Positions 43,996 through 52,350 of a DNA stretch of 64,000 nt are shown in pieces. Within the stretch, counting starts at the first letter, position 1. Each line of letters starts with the position of its first letter. A model generated the notes under the pieces. It had not been told where the DNA came from and made no database searches. It worked only from the letters and a program-made list of their open reading frames with translations. The DNA is from an uncultured Collinsella sp. GTDB taxonomy: Bacteria; Actinomycetota; Coriobacteriia; Coriobacteriales; Coriobacteriaceae. The translations under genes were made by a program, and so were the position numbers. The stretch covers positions 1 through 64,000 of the forward strand of contig CAUAAZ010000006.1 in assembly GCA_958427145.1 (NCBI GenBank). The letters are read 5' to 3'.

Positions 43996-44377
43996 GCCGA
44001 TCTGCTGACTTGAGCTTTCGATTGCTATAGGGCGGGCGCTACGGCGTCCGCCTTTTTTGGAGCGGACCGCTTCGGCTCCGTCCATCGCACTCCCCCGACA
44101 AACAGGAACAGGCCCGCTGGCAGTTAGTTGCCAGCGGGCCTGTTCCCGAAGTACACCGTTGAATCGCACAGAGGGGAGGAATGCGAATCAAACTCAACAG
44201 GGCAGGCTTTTTCATCGCCTATTGCCTGCTCCGTTGCTGAAACCAATATAGTTCACCGTGGTTTACTTTGCAGCATCAATATCCGCCGCCATAGCTTCTC
44301 CATAAGTTAGCCCAAGTAAACTAAACCACCACAAAGGGGGCAGGCACCTTTGTGGTGGTTTTGGCCACGGCAGAGCG
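43996..44377 (+). terminator. Gap after trpS: terminator, strong hairpin and repeat
   Basis: The trpS terminator is GGCGGGCGC (44031-44039) with GCGTCCGCC (44044-44052) and TTTTTT. A separate perfect 18-bp hairpin lies at 44105-44122/44129-44146, with no T-run on either strand. The rest, 44150-44320, contains only tiny minus-strand frames that I do not accept as genes, then the hairpin repeat at 44323. Confidence 0.75.
44323..44361 (+). repeat. ACCACCACAAAGG hairpin, copy 3
   Basis: Stem AAACCACCACAAAGG (44323-44337) with CCTTTGTGGTGGTTT (44347-44361); loop GGGCAGGCA. It lies just past the minus-strand MGMT-like gene. Confidence 0.9.
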
Positions 44378-44698
44378 CTAGAGCCCTGCTGGCCAGCGAC
44401 AGGCAAGCAAGTCGACGTGCATGTCGTCCTTAAACGCCACACCCTCCCCTAGCAAAAGCTCACGTTGAGCATCGGGACCGCCAAAAGCAAAACCCTCGCA
44501 TATGCGCCCGTCGGCAAACACCACGCGGTGACAGGGAATCTCGCCGGGGCGCGGATTGCTATGCAGGGCATACCCCACATACCGCGCACTTCGTGGTCGA
44601 CCGGCAAGCAGCGCCACCTGACCATACGTGGCGACCATCCCCTCGGGGATCTGCTCGACCACCTCGTACACCCGTTCAAAAAAGCCCTCAGACGCCAT
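44378..44698 (-). CDS. Short MGMT-like methyltransferase-domain protein
   Basis: A 106-residue protein consisting only of the DNA-binding/active-site domain of O6-alkylguanine-DNA alkyltransferases: YGQVALLAGRPRSARYVGYAL (recognition helix) then IPCHRVVFADGRI. The acceptor cysteine in PCHRV is retained, unlike in alkyltransferase-like (ATL) proteins, which have Trp or another residue there. Proteins this short are usually annotated MGMT family; whether it repairs DNA alone is unclear. The ATG at 44698 has GGAAGGGAG; hairpin repeats lie on both sides. Confidence 0.85.
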   Translation of the reverse strand: MASEGFFERVYEVVEQIPEGMVATYGQVALLAGRPRSARYVGYALHSNPRPGEIPCHRVVFADGRICEGFAFGGPDAQRELLLGEGVAFKDDMHVDLLACRWPAGL

Positions 44699-44725
44699 TG
44701 CTCGCTCCCTTCCACCCTGAAAAGC

Positions 44726-44768
44726 ATAAACCACCGCAAAGGGGACAGGCACCTTTGTGGTGGTTTAT
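44726..44768 (+). repeat. ACCACCACAAAGG hairpin, copy 4
   Basis: Stem ATAAACCACCGCAAAGG (44726-44742) with CCTTTGTGGTGGTTTAT (44752-44768), one G-T wobble (C at 44735 changed to G on one side); loop GGACAGGCA. It lies between the MGMT-like and DegV genes on the same strand. Confidence 0.9.
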
Positions 44769-44778
44769 GGCAGGTCGG

Positions 44779-45633
44779 TTAGTTGGCGGGCTGGAAGAAG
44801 GCTACGGCTACGGCGCCAGGGCCTACGTGGGTACCGATGGTGGCGCCGATGGTGTGAACGGGCAACTCGCCCTCGGTATGGCCAGCCCAAAGTGCCGCGC
44901 TGTCCTCGATATACTTCTTGAGCACCGCATCCGAAAGACCCGTATAGCCGAGCGCCAGCGGCATGGAAAAGTCGATGCCGCCCGCCTTTTCGACCTTTTG
45001 GTTCAGCAGGTTGCGGCCGTTCTTGGAACCGCGCGCCTTGCCCAGCTGCACGATCAGACCGTCCTCGACAGCCACCACAGGCTTTACGTTGAGCAGTGTG
45101 CCCACGGCGCCGGCCGCAGCAGACAGACGACCGCCGCGCACCAGGTACTCCAGCGTCTCGAGCAGGCCGATGACGACCACGCGGTCACGGACGGCCTCGA
45201 CGGCCGCCGCGATCTGGGCCGCACTACGGCCCTCGTTCACCAGGCGCAGGGCATACTCGACCAGGACACGCTCGCCCAGAGTGACGTTATTGCTATCCAC
45301 CACGTATACGTCGCCGCCCGGCGCCTCGGCAAGTGCGGTACGGGCACTCTGATTTGTACCCGAAAGCTTAGCGCCCACGGTAATAATCACGGCCTCGTCG
45401 CCGGCCTCACGCGCCTCGGCGATGGCCTGCGAAAACGCGTACGGGTTGACCTGGCCGGTCTTGGGCAGCTCATCGCGCTCCACGAGCATCTCGTAAAAGC
45501 GCTGGTGATCGATGTCGATGCCATCCATGTACACATCGGTGCCAAAGGTGACGGACAGCGGCAAAACGGCCAGTACTGGGTGCTCGGCCGGCGACATATC
45601 GCTTGCGGAATCGGTAATAATGCGGACGGACAT
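44779..45633 (-). CDS. DegV-family fatty-acid-binding protein
   Basis: A 284-residue DegV protein: VRIITDSASDMSPAE at the start, ITVGAKLSGTNQSAR mid-domain, VVDSNNVTLGE, LEYLVRGGRLSAAAGAVG and the C-terminal GATIGTHVGPGAVAVAFF. DegV/FakB proteins hold a fatty acid and may present it to a kinase for phospholipid synthesis; no FakA partner is here. The ATG at 45633 follows GAAAGGATTC. A MarR gene upstream on the same strand may control it (inference). Confidence 0.9.
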   Translation of the reverse strand: MSVRIITDSASDMSPAEHPVLAVLPLSVTFGTDVYMDGIDIDHQRFYEMLVERDELPKTGQVNPYAFSQAIAEAREAGDEAVIITVGAKLSGTNQSARTALAEAPGGDVYVVDSNNVTLGERVLVEYALRLVNEGRSAAQIAAAVEAVRDRVVVIGLLETLEYLVRGGRLSAAAGAVGTLLNVKPVVAVEDGLIVQLGKARGSKNGRNLLNQKVEKAGGIDFSMPLALGYTGLSDAVLKKYIEDSAALWAGHTEGELPVHTIGATIGTHVGPGAVAVAFFQPAN

Positions 45634-45752
45634 AGCGAATCCTTTCTTGCGCAGGTCTCGCGCGGGGAATTTTGACAGCAAAGCCCCGGCACGGTATACG
45701 CGCTCAAACGGGACTATGCAGTTGTTAATGGGAAGCAAATACCTTGGCGGCC

Positions 45753-46202
45753 TTAGATCTCGCGCAAGGTATTGAGAATCGTGCGCAGCGACGCGTACAT
45801 CTGCTCGCGCTGCTCCACGCCCATGGCCTTACCGGTGGTGTCGAGCACTTCGCGAATGATGCGATCGGCCTCGCTCATGCTCTCGCCGCCCAGGGCAGTC
45901 AGGCGCACCGGGGCACGGTACTTGACGGCCGCATCACCCGAGTCATCGACCTCGACGTAGCCGCCCTCCTCCAGATGCGCGAGCGTACGCGAGACGGCAG
46001 CGCGGGTCACGCCTGCCATGCGAGCCAGGTCAGCGCCAGTCAGGCCGTCCTTGCTGCGCTCAAGATAGTAAAGGCACATAACGTCGGAGCCCTTGAGGCC
46101 CAGCCTTGCGCCCTCGGATGTCTTAATGCGCTGAATCTCCTTGTAGAGCCCGCTGATCAGTCCGACAAAGTCCTCGAAACGTGTCTCGTCGTTCTGCTGC
46201 AT
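45753..46202 (-). CDS. MarR-family transcriptional regulator
   Basis: A 149-residue winged-helix protein with the MarR pattern: LYYLERSKDGLTGADLARM, GVTRAAVSRTLAHLEEGGYVEV, then a wing DDSGDAAVKYRAPVRLTALG. The N- and C-terminal helices form the dimer. Its neighbour downstream is degV, a plausible target. No cysteine-based redox sensor is apparent. AGGCGGTCGTCTCC precedes the ATG. Confidence 0.87.
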   Translation of the reverse strand: MQQNDETRFEDFVGLISGLYKEIQRIKTSEGARLGLKGSDVMCLYYLERSKDGLTGADLARMAGVTRAAVSRTLAHLEEGGYVEVDDSGDAAVKYRAPVRLTALGGESMSEADRIIREVLDTTGKAMGVEQREQMYASLRTILNTLREI

Positions 46203-46305
46203 GGGAGACGACCGCCTTTCGCTTGCATAATGCTAACGGGTAAACATCTTAACCGTACCCAGCGGCCGCCAGCCCTGCACGCCTCATTTGTTAACTCATC
46301 AACAT

Positions 46306-46347
46306 AAAAACCACCACAAAGGGGACAGGCACCATTGTGGTGGTTTT
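46306..46347 (+). repeat. ACCACCACAAAGG hairpin, copy 5
   Basis: Stem AAAACCACCACAAAGG (46307-46322) with CCATTGTGGTGGTTTT (46332-46347), one mismatch; loop GGACAGGCA. Located after the B3/B4 gene on the minus strand. Confidence 0.88.
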
Positions 46348-46375
46348 GACCGTCGAGTTTGATCCGCAGACTTCG

Positions 46376-47095
46376 CTACAGCTCCACGCAAGGATTGTCG
46401 CGGGTAACAAGCGTCTTAACGACAACCGTCGCTCCCAGATAGCGCTCAAGCAGCTCGGCTAAGCGATCGATCGCAGCCTGGCAATCCCCCATCCGCTCGG
46501 ACTCCACGCACTCAATCGCCAGGAACGCATCGGCCGAATTATCGGACAGCGCCGTGCGAACGCCGTCGCGCCAGTTCCAGCAGCGGCACACAGCGCCCGC
46601 ATCGTCGATGTAGGCGAGCTCGCCGGGCAGCGTCGGATCGTCCGCCTCCTCGCCAAGCGGCAAGAACGCATCGCCACCGTCGGTCACCTTCAAGCGAAGG
46701 TCTCCCTCGATCGCATGCAGATCCTCGCCTCCCACGGGCAGCGCGTAGGTCAGCGACACCGTATTGTAAATATCCACCGCGGGCGTAATGTGGCCCACCG
46801 GCTTGCCTTTGAGCACGCGCTTGAGCAAGTTCTCGATCGAGCATCGGGCGCCTTTCTTGGTCTTGAACAGACGATAGGCTTCGCGCCATGCCTTGACCGG
46901 TGCGTTCTCGCTGATAGTGTCGCTGGTCAGATGGCGCTCCGCATCGATATTGGCGCGGTCGAGCAACGCCGCAATCGCATCCACGTCCTCTTGAGGAATC
47001 TGAGCCGTGGGCTTCATGCCCTCCACGACCACAACACCGACCGCTGCCTGCGGAAACAGCTCCCAGAATGAATCCTCGGCAATAAAGCTCTTCAT
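46376..47095 (-). CDS. B3/B4-domain protein (PheRS beta-like)
   Basis: A 239-residue protein matching the free-standing B3/B4 tRNA-editing-type domain: PVKAWREAYRLFKTKKGARCSIENLLKRVLKGKP, then IYNTVSLTYALPVGGEDL and the acidic DDAGAVCRCWNWRDGVRT. Such proteins may hydrolyse misacylated tRNA or act on other aminoacyl compounds; this is unproven here. The ATG at 47095 has GGGAGAGC; an ATG 15 bases upstream is less likely. Single gene. Confidence 0.85.
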   Translation of the reverse strand: MKSFIAEDSFWELFPQAAVGVVVVEGMKPTAQIPQEDVDAIAALLDRANIDAERHLTSDTISENAPVKAWREAYRLFKTKKGARCSIENLLKRVLKGKPVGHITPAVDIYNTVSLTYALPVGGEDLHAIEGDLRLKVTDGGDAFLPLGEEADDPTLPGELAYIDDAGAVCRCWNWRDGVRTALSDNSADAFLAIECVESERMGDCQAAIDRLAELLERYLGATVVVKTLVTRDNPCVEL

Positions 47096-47266
47096 ACGCT
47101 CTCCCTTCATAGCGTACGCCCGAGCGAGGGCGCCTAAACAAAAAGCGCCCTCACAGCGGCCACCTTCAAAGTCCTACGGTGCCGCCACAAGAGCGCTTAC
47201 GCTGTCCCCATCCGGAGAAGGGGACGATATGTCAAGCGTATTGTAACCCGAGTCATCCACGCGAGC

Positions 47267-47303
47267 AAAACCACCATAAAGGCGCCTGTCCCCTTTGTGG
47301 TGG
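47267..47303 (-). repeat. ACCACCACAAAGG hairpin, copy 6 (inverted)
   Basis: Arms at 47267-47282 and 47291-47303; the loop reads GACAGGCG-type only on the minus strand, so this copy is inverted relative to the others. It lies just past the pckA stop. Confidence 0.85.
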
Positions 47304-47322
47304 ATATGGACTCACGGCGAAG

Positions 47323-48993
47323 CTAGTGGCGAAGTCCCAGCAGCCCGCGGCCGCGATGACGAGCGTCGGCGTGTACTTGGGCGTGCGGGCCGGCGGCTTT
47401 GACGGACTCGGGCAGGTGCGAGTACTTCTTCTCGAAGTTCTCCTCGAACATCACCGCCAGGTTGTGCGCGGCCTCGTCATAGCGCGCGGTGCTCTGCCAG
47501 TATTGGCGCGGCACCAGGATGCCATCGGGCACGCCGTGGCACGTCGTGGGAATGTCGACGTTAAAGATGTCGTCGTGCAAGAACTCGCTGTCCTCGATGG
47601 TACCGTCGAGGGCGCGGGCCACCAGGGCGCGCGTGTAGGCAAGCTCGATGCGATGGCCCACACCATAACCGCCGCCAATCCAGCCGGTGTTGACCAGGTA
47701 CACGCGCGTACGACCGTCGGCGATACGCTCGCCGAGCATCTTGGCATAGACCATGGGGTCGAGCGGCATAAACGGCTCGCCAAACAGCGAGGAGAACGTG
47801 GGCGTGGGCTCGGTGACGCCGACCTCGGTGCCGGGAATCTTAGCCGTAAAGCCCGTCACAAAGTGGTACATGGCGGCATCGGCCGTCAGACGTGAGATGG
47901 GTGGCAGCACGCCAAAAGCGTCGCAAGTCAGGAACAGCACGACACTCGGAGTGGTGCCCATGCCCTTAGTCCACGCGTTAGGAATGTGCTCCACGGGATA
48001 GGCCACGCGCGTGTTGTGCGTGATCGAGATGTCGTCGTAGTTGGGCTTGCGGTTCTCGTCGAGCACCACGTTTTCGCAAATGGCGCCAAAACGGACGGCG
48101 TTGAAGATCTCGGGCTCGTGGAAGGCGTCCAGGCCCTCGCATTTTGCGTAGCAGCCACCCTCGATGTTGAAGATACCCATGTCGGACCAACCGTGCTCGT
48201 CGTCGCCGATCAGCAGGCGCGTGGGATTGGCCGAAAGCGTGGTCTTGCCGGTGCCGGACAGGCCAAAGAACACGGCGGTCTCGTGCGTGACGGGATCCAT
48301 GCTGGCCGAGCAGTGCATGGGCAGCACGTCGTCCTCGACGGGCAGCAGATAGTTCATGACGCTAAAGATCGACTTTTTAATCTCGCCAGAGTAGCCGGTG
48401 CCGGCGACCAGAATCACGCGTTCCTGGAAGTTGATGACCACCGCGGCGCTGGAGTTGAGGCCCTTGATGGCGGGGTCGCACTGGTAACCGGGCGCTGCGA
48501 GCACGCAGAAGTCGGGCTCGCCGGTGCGCGCGATTTCGCGAGCGAGCGGGCGGGCGAGCATCTGCTTAATAAAAAGTGCCTGGCTGGCACGCTCGCAGGC
48601 AACGAGCAGTCGACGCGTGTGGTTGCGGTCGGCACCTGCCATGCCGCGGGTGACGAACACGTCGCGCTCGTTGAGATAGTCGACGATGCCGGCCTTGATG
48701 GCCTCATAGCTCTCGACGGACAGCGGGCGGTTGACCGCGCCCCAGGCAATCTTGTCGTGAACATCGGGGGTGTCAACGATAAAGCGGTCATTGGGGGAAC
48801 GGCCGGTACGCTCCCCCGTCTCGATCACCAGCGCGCCGTTGGATGCCATGCGGCCTTCTTCGCGGCGGATAGCGTGCTCGACGAGCTCCGCGGCGGGCAG
48901 ATCGACCAGCAGACGGGGTTGATTCTCGGCGGGATCTTCGACCAGCGTAATACCAAAATTGGACAGAACTTCTGCAGGGGTAACACCAGGCAT
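47323..48993 (-). CDS. pckA: Phosphoenolpyruvate carboxykinase (ATP)
   Basis: A 556-residue ATP-type PckA converting oxaloacetate and PEP. The kinase P-loop is FGLSGTGKTTLSA, the metal/substrate motif SDMGIFNIEGGCYAKC follows, and YSGEIKKSIFSVMNYLLP is a family signature. In gut anaerobes it often runs toward CO2 fixation into oxaloacetate, but direction is not readable from sequence. The ATG at 48993 follows AAAGGAGG. Confidence 0.96.
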   Translation of the reverse strand: MPGVTPAEVLSNFGITLVEDPAENQPRLLVDLPAAELVEHAIRREEGRMASNGALVIETGERTGRSPNDRFIVDTPDVHDKIAWGAVNRPLSVESYEAIKAGIVDYLNERDVFVTRGMAGADRNHTRRLLVACERASQALFIKQMLARPLAREIARTGEPDFCVLAAPGYQCDPAIKGLNSSAAVVINFQERVILVAGTGYSGEIKKSIFSVMNYLLPVEDDVLPMHCSASMDPVTHETAVFFGLSGTGKTTLSANPTRLLIGDDEHGWSDMGIFNIEGGCYAKCEGLDAFHEPEIFNAVRFGAICENVVLDENRKPNYDDISITHNTRVAYPVEHIPNAWTKGMGTTPSVVLFLTCDAFGVLPPISRLTADAAMYHFVTGFTAKIPGTEVGVTEPTPTFSSLFGEPFMPLDPMVYAKMLGERIADGRTRVYLVNTGWIGGGYGVGHRIELAYTRALVARALDGTIEDSEFLHDDIFNVDIPTTCHGVPDGILVPRQYWQSTARYDEAAHNLAVMFEENFEKKYSHLPESVKAAGPHAQVHADARHRGRGLLGLRH

Positions 48994-49134
48994 GGGGCCT
49001 CCTTTAAAAACGCGGCACGTGGACGCGGCGCGCACTTTACTCACGTAAAGCCCGTTGTACCCGATATGCAAAAACGTTTTTGCGGCAAGGGCGGCAAGCC
49101 CGCCCAACGGTCAAAAATCGCAGGCAAGCGGCCC

Positions 49135-49166
49135 AGTCATTGGGGACGTTCTTAAACGACTAGTCA
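49135..49166 (+). repeat. Dispersed repeat containing GACTAGTC, copy 2
   Basis: It matches 29813-29844 at 31 of 32 positions. The start of the unit (AGTCATTGGGGAC) is repeated again at its 3' end, so tandem growth of the element is suggested. Confidence 0.7.
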
Positions 49167-49206
49167 TTGGGGACACTCTTGAACAGGCAACATTCAAGGA
49201 GTATCC

Positions 49207-49273
49207 CCGGATGCCGGCACTTAGGGACGTTCCCAAAGTGCCTGCACATAAGGAACGTCCCTAAGTGCCGACT
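49207..49273 (+). repeat. AAGTGCCGGCAC repeat element, copy 2
   Basis: Three related TGCCGGCAC-like units alternate with GGGACGTTCCC and GGAACGTCCC, making a near-palindromic mosaic. About 38 bases match 36455-36492 with two differences. Confidence 0.75.
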
Positions 49274-49372
49274 ACCGAATGGCGCCGCCGAAATTATCGA
49301 ACAACCTGTTCAAAAACACGAGCGGACACCGCGGTGTCTATACTAGAGCGCAGCAATAGAAAGGACCCCGCT

Positions 49373-50953
49373 TTGAGCATCACGCCCCTCGATAGCATTC
49401 GCCGCGCCATCGCCCGCCGTAACGGCATCTCCAACCCCGCTGCATCGAAAGACGGCGCCGCGAAGGCCCAGGGCGGTCGCATCGAGAACGGCCTCTTCCC
49501 CGCCTCGCACACTGCCGAGGAACTCGCACGCATCCAGGAGCTGAGTCATCGCAACGCCGGCGGCCCCGACAGCAGCCAGGCCACGCGCCGTCGCCGCGAG
49601 CGCGATCGCCAGCCCGGCCCCATCCACCGCATGGTCAACGCTTGGTGGAACCGTCTGCTAGGCGCCGTCTACGGCGGCGGGTTCTCCACGCAAGAGGCTG
49701 AATACGAAGAGCACGCCACCCGCCGCGATTACCTTTGGAACACTCTCGGCACCGCCGTGTGGGGCTTGGCGTTTCCGCTGCTCACCATCGTGTCCACACA
49801 GCTCGTGGGCGCCGAAGAAGCAGGCAAATTCTCCATCGCCTTCGTCACCGGCACGCTCATCATGATCGCATGCAACTACGGCGTGCGCAATTTCCAGGTC
49901 TCAGACATCGACGAAAAGACGTCCTTTGCCTCCTACCAGCTCAACCGCTGGCTTTGCGGAGCGCTCGCCCTAGGCTGTGGCCTCATGTACAGCAGCGCCC
50001 GCGGCTATGACGCGCAGATGGCGACGATCGGCCTGGGCGTCTACCTGTATAAGGTGATCGACGGCGTGGCGGACGTGTACGAGGGCCGCCTGCAGCAGGC
50101 CGATAAATTCTACCTGGCCGGCATGAGCCAAACGCTACGCTCCGTCGGCGTCATCGTGGTCTTTAGCGTGGCGCTGTTCCTTACGCGTAACATGCCCATC
50201 GCGGCCATGGCCATGGGCATCGCCGCGATCGCCTCGCTCGTGCTGGTCACCGCGCCGCTCGCCCTGCTCGAGACCGAAAAATCGCGCCGCGTGAGCCTTC
50301 GCGAGGTCGGCCACCTGTTTGTCCAGTGCGCTCCACTCTTTGGTGCACTGTTCTTGTTCAACCTCATCGAGAGCATGCCCAAGTTTGTGATGGAAGGCAC
50401 GCTGGCATACAAATATCAGCTGTACTTTAATGCCCTGTTCTTTCCGGCGCAGGCTATTTTGCTGAGCATTGGATTTATCTATAAACCGCAGCTCCTGCGC
50501 TTGTCGAGCATTTGGGCTAATCCTCGCAAGCGTCGTCGCTTTGACCTGATTATTGTTGCCGTTATGGCGCTGATCGTGGTCATCACCGGCGCGTGCGCCG
50601 CATTTATGGCAGGTCCCGGTATTCCCCTCATGAGCTTTATGTACGGCCTCAGCTTTGAGCGCTACCGTACGCTGGCGCTGCTGATGGTCGTCGCCGGCGG
50701 CGTCACCGCGGCCATCGACTTTATCTACGCCATCATCACGGTGCTGCGCCACGCTGGAGACGTCACCAAGATCTACCTGATCTGCTTCGCCGTAAGCGTG
50801 GTGCTGCCGGTGATCTTGATTAAGCTGCTGGGTCTGATGGGCGCTGTGGTGAGCCACCTAGCCATCATGGCCCTACTCCTGGTGCTACTGATTATCGAGT
50901 ACGCCCACATCCGCCAACGCATCGAACGCGACCGCAACCCATACGGCGCCTAA
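49373..50953 (+). CDS. Wzx-like polysaccharide flippase (MATE/MVF-type membrane protein)
   Basis: A 526-residue protein: about 110 soluble, basic N-terminal residues, then roughly twelve membrane segments (YLWNTLGTAVWGLAFPLLTI onward) with the repeating layout of polysaccharide exporters. It probably flips lipid-linked sugar units, in line with the WecA-like gene and glycosyltransferases. The best start is a TTG at 49373 with AGAAAGGA upstream; no ATG lies near. The long charged N-terminus is unusual for the family. Confidence 0.75.
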   Translation: MSITPLDSIRRAIARRNGISNPAASKDGAAKAQGGRIENGLFPASHTAEELARIQELSHRNAGGPDSSQATRRRRERDRQPGPIHRMVNAWWNRLLGAVYGGGFSTQEAEYEEHATRRDYLWNTLGTAVWGLAFPLLTIVSTQLVGAEEAGKFSIAFVTGTLIMIACNYGVRNFQVSDIDEKTSFASYQLNRWLCGALALGCGLMYSSARGYDAQMATIGLGVYLYKVIDGVADVYEGRLQQADKFYLAGMSQTLRSVGVIVVFSVALFLTRNMPIAAMAMGIAAIASLVLVTAPLALLETEKSRRVSLREVGHLFVQCAPLFGALFLFNLIESMPKFVMEGTLAYKYQLYFNALFFPAQAILLSIGFIYKPQLLRLSSIWANPRKRRRFDLIIVAVMALIVVITGACAAFMAGPGIPLMSFMYGLSFERYRTLALLMVVAGGVTAAIDFIYAIITVLRHAGDVTKIYLICFAVSVVLPVILIKLLGLMGAVVSHLAIMALLLVLLIIEYAHIRQRIERDRNPYGA

Positions 50954-51022
50954 TTAGCTGACCGGTCACCGGAATTTGCGATGGAATCACCCCGTCTGGG
51001 GTCTCGTTGCGGACACGCAAAA

Positions 51023-51145
51023 CTAAGTGAGTAGACTTATACCGAATCCCGGACCACACCGACAGAGCACAAATCTTTGACCTGCGGTTTTATTGAGGCA
51101 AATATGTTGGGTGCTCGGCATTTCCAAAAAAGTCTACTCACTTAG
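51023..51145. repeat. Inverted-repeat element B with perfect 16-bp arms
   Basis: CTAAGTGAGTAGACTT (51023-51038) is exactly inverted at 51130-51145. The interior contains ACCTGCGGTTTTA (51080-51092), the inverse of the element A core, but the arms differ from those of A. Confidence 0.75.
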
Positions 51146-51160
51146 CCGGCGGGCAGCCAA

Positions 51161-51192
51161 ATGATTATTTAATCCCCGTCCCAGAGAAATCA
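51161..51192. repeat. Hairpin repeat with GTCCCAG loop, copy 2
   Basis: TTTAATCCCCGTCCCAGA is shared with 40085-40103. The flanking arms (TGATTATTT, AGAAATCA) pair only partly, so this copy looks degraded. Confidence 0.65.
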
Positions 51193-51257
51193 ATTAGCGA
51201 GCAGAAGGGCAAAAGAAGTCAAAAAACCCTTCCCAAATTAGCTACCACTTGCACCGA

Positions 51258-52097
51258 TTATTCGCCCGGGTTGATGTTCGCGTAGAACTCGGCCCCGTCG
51301 TCCAGGCGCAGGATGCCCACGCGGCCGAACTCGGAGCCGGTGGCGGCGGCGCAGTCGATGTCGATGCGATCGGGAACACCAGCAGTGTCCTCGCCGCCCA
51401 AGCGCACGATCTGCCCGCGTCCCGATTCCTCATCGAGCCCCGCCAGACCACCGACCTCGCAATAGCGCCCAAGCGATACCGTGGGCGTGTGACCGCTCAC
51501 CACGACCGGGCCCTTGCCCTCGGCAGAAAGCAGCCCGGTCGACGCATCCCAATAGCCATGACGAATCCACAGCAGGTCATCGGACGACTGCACCGCGAGC
51601 ATCTGCTGCAGCAGCTCGCGATCGGCACCCACCGCTCCAACGCCATCGGCACAATCGACGCCATGCTCAAGCAAAAACGCCCGCGCCGCCTCGGTCTCAA
51701 TACCGGCATGTACCAGCAGATACGGGCGCTCCTCGGTCTCGACCACCGCGTAGAGCGGCAGCGCGGCCATCCATCGCACGAGCTCCTCGTATGCCTCAAA
51801 TTCCATGTCGTTGAGCTGCTCACGCGTCGTCCAGCCACCGTTGATATCCCAGGTCTCGGCATCGAGCGGATCCTGGCCAATGATGGCATCGAGCATGATC
51901 TGCTCGTGATTGCCCTTGAGCACGCGGGCGTTGGGCAGCGAGCGCACGAGCTTAATAACGCCGACCGGATCGGGCCCGCGATCGATCATGTCGCCCAGCA
52001 CGTACAGCGTGTCGTCGGACGTCAACGAGATCTTAGACAGGGCCTCGTCAAGCGCACGCACGTGCCCGTGAGCATCAGATGTCACATAGATCGCCAT
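51258..52097 (-). CDS. Metallophosphoesterase of the PPP/Ser-Thr phosphatase type
   Basis: A 279-residue calcineurin-like phosphoesterase. The metal motifs are all present: SDAHGHVRAL, LGDMIDRGPDPVG, LKGNHEQIM and VSGHTPTV. The pattern is that of PrpA/ApaH-like phosphatases. It may remove phosphate from proteins or cleave dinucleotides; the substrate is unknown. AAGGAGAGG precedes the ATG. It faces away from the antiporter gene. Confidence 0.88.
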   Translation of the reverse strand: MAIYVTSDAHGHVRALDEALSKISLTSDDTLYVLGDMIDRGPDPVGVIKLVRSLPNARVLKGNHEQIMLDAIIGQDPLDAETWDINGGWTTREQLNDMEFEAYEELVRWMAALPLYAVVETEERPYLLVHAGIETEAARAFLLEHGVDCADGVGAVGADRELLQQMLAVQSSDDLLWIRHGYWDASTGLLSAEGKGPVVVSGHTPTVSLGRYCEVGGLAGLDEESGRGQIVRLGGEDTAGVPDRIDIDCAAATGSEFGRVGILRLDDGAEFYANINPGE

Positions 52098-52350
52098 GGC
52101 ACGCCTCTCCTTGCATTGCGGCCGAAGCCCGGCGCCGCAACTAAAACTTCAAGTTGAACTTAAACGTTACCCATTGTACTCCGTTGCAATAAAGCTGGAA
52201 AGGGTTTCCGAGCAGAGGCAAAGACGGCAGCCGTCTATGACGATATCGCGCACGCCCGCAATCCAACCCCATAAACCCACCATCTTTGGGTACAAATAAC
52301 CGCAGACAACTGACCGTGCCACGCCAACCACCCAGGAGCGGACACTATCC

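Larger units (their letters stand above)
48994..49372. other. pckA-flippase gap holding two repeat elements
   Basis: Besides presumed divergent promoters, this gap carries copy 2 of the GACTAGTC repeat (49135-49166) and a long AAGTGCCGGCAC-type element (49207-49273). I see no gene. A GAAAGGA site near 49360 belongs to the next gene. Confidence 0.6.
50954..51257. other. Gap after the flippase with element B and a hairpin repeat
   Basis: This gap between convergent genes is almost filled by element B (51023-51145) and the second GTCCCAG-loop repeat (51161-51192). No gene and no ordinary terminator are evident, so these elements may serve that role. Confidence 0.6.

Noticed and set aside
44200..44320. 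Tiny minus-strand frames (16 and 9 codons) with a GGAG site
   Set aside because: Too short, no conserved features and no downstream gene to regulate; the strand continues into the trpS 3' end.
32861..47303. Regularly recurring hairpins considered as a CRISPR array
   Set aside because: Copies are kilobases apart with genes between them and no uniform spacers; no cas genes.
52098..52350. Possible c-di-AMP riboswitch before the K+/H+ antiporter
   Set aside because: No recognisable ydaO-type conserved segments; only weak local repeats.
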